Shown piece by piece: positions 7,218-14,309 of a stretch of DNA of 28,270 nucleotides. Under the pieces are notes generated by a model. It made no database searches, had not been told where the DNA came from, and saw nothing but the letters and a program-made list of their open reading frames with translations. Position numbers and translations under genes: made by a program. Source of the stretch: UQRS01 sp964481575 (lineage in GTDB: Bacteria > Bacillota > Clostridia > Oscillospirales > Acutalibacteraceae); the NCBI GenBank assembly GCA_964481575.1, contig CAYZTR010000028.1, positions 1 through 28,270 on the forward strand, read 5' to 3'. Positions within the stretch are counted from its first letter, which is position 1; each line of letters starts with the position of its first letter.

Positions 7218-10200
7218 ATGCAGCTGTGCAAGCGTGGAGCAGCGTTGCTATTGTCCCTGGTGTTGGTGTTTACAGGTTGGAGCGTTGTTTCCGTGGCGGC
7301 AGAGTCCATCCCTGCAGTGAAGGATGAAGCTGGGTATTATGTGGCACCCACTAATTTGCCAGCGTTGTATATTAATCTGAGTAACGGTGTTCAGCAGGAG
7401 GAGATTAACCAGGATGTCTGGATTGCCGGCGGCGCTTCCATGGTGAATACCGGTGGCTACGACCTGACCAATGTGGCTGTTTCAATGAAAGGTCGCGGTA
7501 ACTATTCTTGGTCAGCGCCCAAAAAGCCTTATTCCATTAAGTTTGACAAGAAGCAGAATGTGCTGGGGATGGGAAAGGCTAAAAAATGGGTTCTCATTGC
7601 GAACTATTGGGATAAAACCATGCTGCGGAATTACACCACTATGATGCTGGCCATGGAAATGGGAATGCCTTATACTACAGAATGCGCCTTTGTGGATCTG
7701 TATATCAACGGTATCTATCGGGGTAATTATCTTCTGACTGAAAAGGTGGAGATCAAGGAGGAACGTATTGAGATTGATCCGGATCAGGGCGGCGTTTTAT
7801 TTGAAATTGAGCAGGCTTACCGACACAACGGTGTATGTGATTACTGCCACGAGGTGGCTTCCGGTACCCATTTGACTTATAAGGAACCGGAGTTGGAAGA
7901 CGATTATACAGTTGGAGAGAATGGGGCGACCCTGACGGAGGCAGATTTGCAGGCCATCATGGCGCGGATGAATCCCTGGTTGGACGAAATGGATACCTCT
8001 CTTTACCAGGGGTTTGATGTGTATTCCCAATACATTGATGTGCAATCCTTTGTAGATTGGTATATTGTGAATGAGTTTGTTAATAATTATGATTCTCAGT
8101 TCGTCACTTCCTGTTACTGTTATTATGATAATACGGATCAGAAGCTGCATATGGGCCCTGTCTGGGACTATGACACCTGCTATGGGAACCAGTCGGCTTC
8201 CGGTTACGGTACGCCATCCGGTTGGCTGATCCAGACCGGTGCACCTTGGTTTCGGATTTTGATGCAGGACGAAACCTTTTCCAATCTGGTAAAGGAACGC
8301 TGGACATCTTTGAAGAAGAACGGCACGATTGCCAATATTTTAAATAATGCCATGGCTGCTGCTCAACTGATCGACCAGTCGCAGGCCTTAAATTTTCAGG
8401 CTTGGCCCAATATGCTGACCGACAACGGCCCCCGGGAATCCAGTATGGCTTTTCAGACCTGGAAGCAGGAGGTAGATTACCTTCGGGACTGGATCGTGGA
8501 ACGCACCTTGTGGCTGGATGAACAGTGGAACACAGAGATTAACGCCGCCTGGAATCAAATGGATAATTTGAATATGATTACCAAGGGGATGCTGCTGGAT
8601 TCTTCCTATTCTGTGAGCGAGACTTACTTTACCCAGGCGTATACAATTTACGCCGGCTTGTCACCGGAAGAGCAAGCGCAGCTGGATCCAGAGGTTCAGG
8701 AAATGCTGGCAAACCGTAGTGTTTATCTGGCGGAGTCCGCGATTCGTGCTGCTGCTGCTGCAACTTCTTTTTCCCAGCGTGGTACGGTGGCTTATGCGCG
8801 GAAACTGTTCGATGCGTTGAGTCCGGAGAATCAGGCTTTGGTCACCAATTATCAGGCATTGCTTACTGCGGAGGATTTGATGATCCAGTTGGCCATTGAG
8901 ACCGGCGTTTCGGAAGTCTTTGCCAGTGATGTTACCGGCTATGTGGATCTGACTTCGCTGGTTGGTACTGCCGGTTTCTACGGCGAAAATTTTGAGAACC
9001 TTTTTGATGATAACACCTCTACCAAATGGTGTGTTACCATGAGCCCAACTGGGGCCGAAATTCAGTGGAAGATGCAGGAACCCATGCAGATCAGCTGTTA
9101 TGCCATCGCCACTGCCAACGATTCTCCGGAACGCAATCCGGAAAGCTGGATTTTTTATGGCTCGGAGAACGGTGTGGACTGGTCGGTGATTCATCAGGTG
9201 GAACAAGGAAATTTGCCTCAGGAGTTTTTCACCTATCAAGGCTTTACTGTTTCAAATCCCGGCGTGTATTCTTATTATAAGATTGTTTTTACGGGAAATG
9301 TTCATGGTAACAGCGGCATTCTGCAGATGTCCGAGTTGATGTTGGGTGGCGCTGTTATGGAGCGTGTGGATGCCGTAATCGCAGCTATTTCTGCTTTGAA
9401 TACGGAAATCACCCTTTCTGACCGAGAGGCAGTAGAGGTAGCTCGGGCAGCTTATGAGGCCCTGTCTGTTTCTGAAAAGAAGTATGTCACCAACTATGAC
9501 CGCTTGTATCAGGCTGAGGTGGCCATTGCCAGGCTGGATGGTGTGGATGATGCTATCCAGGCTGTTATGGACGCTATTGATGAGATCGGTACTCCGGTCG
9601 CGCTGCGGGATGGTGCTGCCATCCGGCAAGCTCGCAGTTTGTACAATGGGTTGAAAGAGGCGAAACGAGTTCTGGTCGAAAATTACGAGACCCTGACGGC
9701 GGCAGAGAGTCGGCTGTCGGCTTTGCAGGCGGCCTCTCAGAGTTATTCCGGTGCCAAAGGTGTTTCAGCCGCTATCGATGCCATCGGCACAGTGACAGAA
9801 ACCTCCGGAGAAGCCATTTTCCAGGCACGCAGTGCGTACATAGCTCTGACCGAGGAACAAAAAGCCTATGTTACGAATCTGGATGTTCTTGTTTCTGCAG
9901 AATTGACTTTTGCCGGTTTATTTCAGCCTGCTGCTGTGTCTACGATGATTGCCGATATTCCGGATACGATTACCTACCACGACGGTCCGCAGATCTGCGC
10001 AGCCCGCAGCGGTTATGATGCACTGACAGACGCGCAAAAGGCTCAGGTAGCGAACTTGTCCCGCTTGACTGCGGCAGAGCAGCGCTTGCAGGAGATTTAT
10101 GATGCTTTTCAGGTAACGGTGATCTCCAATTCGGAAAGGTCTGTTTTCTCCAATTCCCCCTGGATGAATTTTGATCAGTTGTCCGCCCAGGAACTTGATG

Positions 10201-11981
10201 CAACTTTGGCGGCTATGAGCCAGGAGTATTTGTATCAATACCGTATGGGTTATGCCCAGGGAATGACCAATGGCGTTTACCAGAACAGCAGTCATGACGG
10301 TCTGCTGATCAGCCAGAACGATGTTTATATTGTCAGCGGTAATTACAGTGCTACTGAGAACAATGACAATGTTGGCAACCCCTGGGGCAGTAGCGGCCGT
10401 TACTGGTCCTGTACTATTGCGCCTTTCCCAGGTATGGCCTTTTCTGTCAACGGATACCTGTCAACGGCTGATCTGTATCAAGGCACGGCGCCTTTGACCA
10501 ATTCGTTTACTTATGATGGTTACGTCTATCAGGTATATACTTCCGGTACCATCAGCTATCAGGAAACCGCTTTGGTGCGCGACGGTACAGTTGGCTTTAT
10601 TCGCAGTGATTTTGCTCCGGGCAGCGGTGATGCTGAAAATCATAATACTTTTGCTTATGCCTATGCCAAATATAATCAGGACAATAAGGAAGCTGGCCTG
10701 GTGGTTGGTGTCCCCACTGGCAATGTGACTGTTACGGCAGACGGTACGGTGAAATATCAGACCTTTGTCAGTGAAAACGGTGTTGCCTATATTCTGGGAC
10801 GGACTGAAGATATCTACAGCGCTGATGTGGCGGCCGGTACGGCTGATGTTGCTACCGTGCTGAGCGGTGCAATCGCGAAAGCCTTTGCTGACTTGGGCGC
10901 AACCGTAGAGGAATCGCTTGCCATTACCGGTATGCCTACCGGAGATCCTTTTTCCAGCGGTAGTATGGTGCTCCAGTCTTTTGAAAACGGTACCTTAGCG
11001 GTGCTGTCCAACGGTGTATCTGTGTTCTATCCCGGCACGTATACAGGGGATAACAGCTTTTTAATTGCCAATGCTGAGAATTTGATTGATGCCATTGGTA
11101 CGGTGAGTTTGACCTCTGCTCCTGCTATCCTCGCCGCTGGCCTGGCGTATGCCGGGCTGATGCCGGAATATCAGGAACAGGTTTCCAACCAGCCGATTTT
11201 GGCAGCAGCTGAAGTGGAGCTGGAACAGCTTTTGACCATGTTGGCCAATGCGCAGACAGTGGATGCTGCCATTCTGCAGCTGAATAGCACCAGCTCTGAG
11301 GAGGATATTGCAGCGGCAGAGCAGGCTTATCTTGCCTTATCTGATACGGAGCAGGATATGGTGGAATATTATGACCGCTTGCAGATGCTTCTGGCTGGGG
11401 AGGAACCGCCGTCGTTGGAAATTGAACCGGCAACGCAGGCGGTTATTGACGCCATTGCCGCTTTGCCGGAAGTGGCTGATATGAGCGAGAATTTCCTGCC
11501 AGCCGTGGGTGCGGCCCGGGATGCTTATCTTGCACTTTCTGCCGAACAGAAAGTCTATGTCATCAATCTGCAGAAGCTGGAAGCTTTGGAGGCCTGGACG
11601 CCGGCGACGCCGCCTTCCCAGCCGTCTACGGAAATTCTGCCGGAAACCCAGGCTGTTATTGATGCCATTGCGGCTTTGCCCACGTTGGAGCAAATGTCAC
11701 TGGAGGCATTGGAGGCGGTGCGGAACGCGCGATTTGCTTATGATGCCTTACCTGTTGAGCAAAAGGAATTGGTCACCAACCTGCAAATGCTGGAGACCCT
11801 GGAAGCCTGGACACCGCTGTACGGTGATCTGAACGGGGATGGAAAGCTTTCTGTAACTGATGTTGTCTTGCTTCGGAAGGTTATCCTTCAGGGCGGCAAC
11901 AGCGCTATCGGTGATATGAATTTGGATGGCAGCCTGAGTGTGACGGATGTGGTGCTGTTGCGTAAAGCGATTTTGAATTAA
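7218..11981 (+). CDS. Large secreted CotH-domain protein with F5/8C-like domain, helical repeats and C-terminal dockerin
   Basis: A 1587-residue exported protein. The ATG at 7218 has AAGGA 9 nt upstream and begins a signal peptide (MQLCKRGAALLLSLVLVF, cleavage near VAA). Domains in order: a CotH domain at about 48-440, with KGRGNYSW, KKPYSIKF, a NEFVNNYD segment and the acidic GPVWDYD motif near residue 316; an F5/8 type C (discoidin)-like domain at about 570-712; helical repeats of about 55-60 residues at about 445-560, 715-965 and 1288-1533; an LGFP-like segment at about 970-1275; and a type I dockerin at about 1535-1587 with two calcium loops (from Asp1537 and Asp1566). CotH proteins include spore-coat protein kinases and surface proteins; the activity here is unproven. 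The dockerin predicts binding to a cohesin, but none is in the window. It appears monocistronic, between a terminator and the regulator promoter region. Confidence 0.9.
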   Translation: MQLCKRGAALLLSLVLVFTGWSVVSVAAESIPAVKDEAGYYVAPTNLPALYINLSNGVQQEEINQDVWIAGGASMVNTGGYDLTNVAVSMKGRGNYSWSAPKKPYSIKFDKKQNVLGMGKAKKWVLIANYWDKTMLRNYTTMMLAMEMGMPYTTECAFVDLYINGIYRGNYLLTEKVEIKEERIEIDPDQGGVLFEIEQAYRHNGVCDYCHEVASGTHLTYKEPELEDDYTVGENGATLTEADLQAIMARMNPWLDEMDTSLYQGFDVYSQYIDVQSFVDWYIVNEFVNNYDSQFVTSCYCYYDNTDQKLHMGPVWDYDTCYGNQSASGYGTPSGWLIQTGAPWFRILMQDETFSNLVKERWTSLKKNGTIANILNNAMAAAQLIDQSQALNFQAWPNMLTDNGPRESSMAFQTWKQEVDYLRDWIVERTLWLDEQWNTEINAAWNQMDNLNMITKGMLLDSSYSVSETYFTQAYTIYAGLSPEEQAQLDPEVQEMLANRSVYLAESAIRAAAAATSFSQRGTVAYARKLFDALSPENQALVTNYQALLTAEDLMIQLAIETGVSEVFASDVTGYVDLTSLVGTAGFYGENFENLFDDNTSTKWCVTMSPTGAEIQWKMQEPMQISCYAIATANDSPERNPESWIFYGSENGVDWSVIHQVEQGNLPQEFFTYQGFTVSNPGVYSYYKIVFTGNVHGNSGILQMSELMLGGAVMERVDAVIAAISALNTEITLSDREAVEVARAAYEALSVSEKKYVTNYDRLYQAEVAIARLDGVDDAIQAVMDAIDEIGTPVALRDGAAIRQARSLYNGLKEAKRVLVENYETLTAAESRLSALQAASQSYSGAKGVSAAIDAIGTVTETSGEAIFQARSAYIALTEEQKAYVTNLDVLVSAELTFAGLFQPAAVSTMIADIPDTITYHDGPQICAARSGYDALTDAQKAQVANLSRLTAAEQRLQEIYDAFQVTVISNSERSVFSNSPWMNFDQLSAQELDATLAAMSQEYLYQYRMGYAQGMTNGVYQNSSHDGLLISQNDVYIVSGNYSATENNDNVGNPWGSSGRYWSCTIAPFPGMAFSVNGYLSTADLYQGTAPLTNSFTYDGYVYQVYTSGTISYQETALVRDGTVGFIRSDFAPGSGDAENHNTFAYAYAKYNQDNKEAGLVVGVPTGNVTVTADGTVKYQTFVSENGVAYILGRTEDIYSADVAAGTADVATVLSGAIAKAFADLGATVEESLAITGMPTGDPFSSGSMVLQSFENGTLAVLSNGVSVFYPGTYTGDNSFLIANAENLIDAIGTVSLTSAPAILAAGLAYAGLMPEYQEQVSNQPILAAAEVELEQLLTMLANAQTVDAAILQLNSTSSEEDIAAAEQAYLALSDTEQDMVEYYDRLQMLLAGEEPPSLEIEPATQAVIDAIAALPEVADMSENFLPAVGAARDAYLALSAEQKVYVINLQKLEALEAWTPATPPSQPSTEILPETQAVIDAIAALPTLEQMSLEALEAVRNARFAYDALPVEQKELVTNLQMLETLEAWTPLYGDLNGDGKLSVTDVVLLRKVILQGGNSAIGDMNLDGSLSVTDVVLLRKAILN
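9361..10104 (+). repeat. First block of four helical repeats in the CotH protein
   Basis: Four consecutive protein repeats of about 55-65 residues begin near 9361, 9541, 9757 and 9934. Each follows a pattern of V..AI.AI, a variable spacer, AR.AY.AL, then a Q/EK..V.N(L/Y) turn and a closing LxxAE helix. They are diverged at the DNA level, so this is an old internal duplication. Similar helical modules act as stalks in Firmicutes surface proteins. Further copies precede (8740-8890) and follow (11080-11815) this block. Confidence 0.75.
11080..11815 (+). repeat. Second block of helical repeats before the dockerin
   Basis: Four more copies of the same helical module start near 11080, 11250, 11430 and 11640. 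The last two are close relatives: both begin TQAVIDAIAALP and end with LEAWTP, which suggests a recent duplication. A Pro/Thr-rich linker separates them, and the final copy runs straight into the dockerin. Confidence 0.75.
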
Positions 11982-11993
11982 CGTTTTTTGGAA

Positions 11994-12018
11994 ATCGGCT
12001 TGCTTTCTGCGGGCCGAT
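11994..12018 (+). terminator. Weak candidate terminator after the CotH gene
   Basis: ATCGGC (11994-11999) can pair with GCCGAT (12013-12018) over a 13-nt loop, followed by a short T-rich stretch. It is weak, but it is the only hairpin seen between the CotH gene and the regulator gene. Confidence 0.3.
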
Positions 12019-12050
12019 CCGGGTTTGCTTTCTAAACAAATTTTTGACAA

Positions 12051-12117
12051 ATTTCCGGAAATATTCAAAGTCCGTTTACTTTTCGTAACAAAATTTGTCA
12101 TAACTGGGCGCTATAAT
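12051..12117 (+). promoter_or_regulatory. Regulator operon promoter region with palindrome
   Basis: A perfect 12-bp palindrome ATTTCCGGAAAT (12051-12062) lies just after a TTGACA (12044-12049) that has no matching -10. A perfect TATAAT (12112-12117) lies downstream but has no -35 at 16-18 nt. This arrangement fits an activator-dependent promoter, perhaps autoregulated by the response regulator, but no factor can be assigned. Confidence 0.4.
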
Positions 12118-12159
12118 AATGCATAACATTGAAACCATAGTTTTGGAGGAGTGATTCTG

Positions 12160-12840
12160 ATGGCACGCGTGTTGATTGTGGATGACGATCCCAATATTTG
12201 CGAGTTGTTGCGGTTATATCTGGAAAAGGAAAATTTTGAAGTATTTGTTGCTAGTGATGGGGAAGAGGCCTTAAAAATGGTCAATGATTCTGCCCCGGAT
12301 TTGATTTTGCTGGATATTATGTTGCCAAAATTGGACGGATGGCAGGTTTGCCGGGAAATCCGCAAAACATCTTCGGTACCAATCATTATGACAACAGCTA
12401 AGGGAGAGACCTTTGATAAAGTGCTTGGCTTGGAGTTGGGGGCGGACGATTATGTAGTAAAGCCCTTTGACTCTAAGGAAGTGGTAGCCCGTGTCAAGGC
12501 TGTGCTGCGCCGTTCTACTGTGGAAGCTGCTTCTCCTGTTAAGGAAGTCCGTTTTGATAAGTTGGTGGTCAATCTTACCAACTATGAGCTGATTGTGGAT
12601 GGTAAGCCCATCAATACGCCGCCCAAGGAGCTGGAGCTGATTTTCCATCTGGCTTCCAATCCAAACCGGGTTTATACCCGGGATCAGTTACTGGACGAGG
12701 TTTGGGGTTTTGATTACTATGGTGATTCCCGGACAGTGGATGTTCATGTAAAACGGCTGCGGGAGAAGCTGGAAGGCGTTTCTGATCAATGGGCTTTGAA
12801 AACGGTTTGGGGCGTTGGGTATAAATTTGAGGTGAAGTGA
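12160..12840 (+). CDS. OmpR/PhoB-family response regulator
   Basis: A 226-residue DNA-binding response regulator. The receiver domain (1-120) has the acidic pair Asp8/Asp9 in LIVDDDP, phospho-acceptor Asp52 in LLDIMLP, a Thr in IIMTTAKGE and Lys101 in VVKPFD. The winged-helix output domain follows, ending in DSRTVDVHVKRLREKL and TVWGVGYKFE. The ATG at 12160 is used because GGAGGA (12145-12150) sits 9 nt upstream; a GTG at 12151 would be too close to it. The sensor kinase gene starts 4 nt after its stop and the HtrA protease gene follows, so its targets probably concern the cell envelope. Confidence 0.95.
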   Translation: MARVLIVDDDPNICELLRLYLEKENFEVFVASDGEEALKMVNDSAPDLILLDIMLPKLDGWQVCREIRKTSSVPIIMTTAKGETFDKVLGLELGADDYVVKPFDSKEVVARVKAVLRRSTVEAASPVKEVRFDKLVVNLTNYELIVDGKPINTPPKELELIFHLASNPNRVYTRDQLLDEVWGFDYYGDSRTVDVHVKRLREKLEGVSDQWALKTVWGVGYKFEVK

Positions 12841-12844
12841 TCCC

Positions 12845-14308
12845 ATGAAGCTATTTCGCAAATACTTTCTTGTGATTGCTGCTTCCACCCTGGCTGCCAT
12901 TACCTTGATAACCTTTTTTACTAGCTTTACGGTCCGGAATTCCATGGCGGGGCGGCAGCAAACCTCTTTGATGAAAACCGGGCAAACGATTGCTTCTATG
13001 GCTGCCTATCGGATGGACGAAAAGGATTACAGTTTCAGCACCTCCAGTATTGCAGCCGTAGTAGGGGAGGCGTTGAATGCTTCCATTTATATTACGGATA
13101 CTCTGGGAAATGTTACGGTTTGTAATTGCAGCAATTTTGTGCGGTACGGTACCTGCTCCCATGAGGATAAAGCAATTTCTGCCCAAGTATTATCCCGGAT
13201 CAATGATGTCGGCAGCTATTATGAAGTTGGAAATCTGGGTGGCGTCTATGATGCAACCTGTTATATCGCTGGCGTGCCGGTAATGGATTCCAATACCGGT
13301 CAGATTCGTGGATATGTGTTTGTTTCCTCTCCGGCTGCCGAGCTTCGCACGCTTTCCAGCCGGATTGTCAAAATCTTTTTGCTTGCTATGCTGATCCCTA
13401 TGTCTATTATTTTCTTCGGTCTGTACTATGTAAACTACAGGTTTACTCGCCCGCTGCGAATGATGTCGGAGGCAGCCCGGGCCATGGCTCGAGGTGATTT
13501 TTCCCGGCGTATTCCTGTGGAAACGGACGATGAAATTGGAGAACTGGCTGTCGCTTTCAATAACATGTCTAATTCGCTTTCTCGGTCTGAAAGTATGCGG
13601 CGTAGCTTCGTTGCCAATGTTTCCCATGAATTGAAAACACCTATGACTACCATTGGCGGCTTCATTGACGGAATTCTGGATGGCACCATTCCGGAAAGTC
13701 AGCATGACCATTATCTGACCATTGTATCAGAGGAGGTCAAACGCTTATCTCGCCTGGTGGTCAGCATGCTGAATATGTCCAAGCTGGAATCTGGGGAAAT
13801 GAAGGTGAATTTTGCCCGGATGAATCTTTCTGAGGTGATTCTGACCAGCGTTTTTTCTCTGGAACAGAAAATTGAGAATAAGTCGCTGGAGATCCGTGGT
13901 TTGGATAAATTGGAGCCTTTGTATTTGATGGCGGATAAGGATTTGATCCATCAGGTGATTTATAATCTGACTGACAATGCCGTCAAGTTTACGGAGGAAG
14001 GCGGCGCCATCACCTTCTCCGTTGGTGATATTGGCGGCGGTATGGCTCAGTTCCGCATCCGGAATACTGGTGCTGGTATCGCATCAAAAGAATTGCCCCA
14101 TGTGTTTGAACGGTTTTACAAAACTGACCGTTCCCGCTCCCAGGACAAAACCGGTACGGGGCTCGGTCTTTACATTGTTAAAACCATCATTGATATTCAC
14201 GGCGGCAGCATTACTGTAAGCAGTGTGCAGGGAGAGTATACCGAGTTTGAGGTAAATCTCCCAACCCATGTGGCAGAATCTCTGCCCGCCCAAAGCGAGG
14301 AGAAATAA
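12845..14308 (+). CDS. Membrane sensor histidine kinase with cysteine-bearing extracellular domain
   Basis: A 487-residue sensor kinase. TM1 is at about 8-29 and TM2 at about 174-196. Between them lies an extracellular domain of about 145 residues with Cys93, Cys95, Cys104, His106 and Cys139. A HAMP linker (about 197-248, DDEIGELAVAFN) leads to the H-box FVANVSHELKTP with phospho-acceptor His261. The N-box (TDNAVKF), G1 (RNTGAGI), F-box (FERFYKTDRSRS) and G2 (GTGLGL) of the ATPase domain are present. The ATG follows GAGGTGA, which lies inside the regulator gene, so translation is probably coupled. The regulator at 12160 is its expected partner. The ligand is unknown; the cysteines suggest redox or metal sensing, or simply disulfides. 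Confidence 0.95.
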   Translation: MKLFRKYFLVIAASTLAAITLITFFTSFTVRNSMAGRQQTSLMKTGQTIASMAAYRMDEKDYSFSTSSIAAVVGEALNASIYITDTLGNVTVCNCSNFVRYGTCSHEDKAISAQVLSRINDVGSYYEVGNLGGVYDATCYIAGVPVMDSNTGQIRGYVFVSSPAAELRTLSSRIVKIFLLAMLIPMSIIFFGLYYVNYRFTRPLRMMSEAARAMARGDFSRRIPVETDDEIGELAVAFNNMSNSLSRSESMRRSFVANVSHELKTPMTTIGGFIDGILDGTIPESQHDHYLTIVSEEVKRLSRLVVSMLNMSKLESGEMKVNFARMNLSEVILTSVFSLEQKIENKSLEIRGLDKLEPLYLMADKDLIHQVIYNLTDNAVKFTEEGGAITFSVGDIGGGMAQFRIRNTGAGIASKELPHVFERFYKTDRSRSQDKTGTGLGLYIVKTIIDIHGGSITVSSVQGEYTEFEVNLPTHVAESLPAQSEEK

Positions 14309-14309
14309 T

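Noticed and set aside
8661..11815. Repeat region of the CotH protein as a CRISPR array or transposon
   Set aside because: The repeats are in-frame protein modules with diverged DNA; no conserved spacer-repeat pattern or inverted ends exist.
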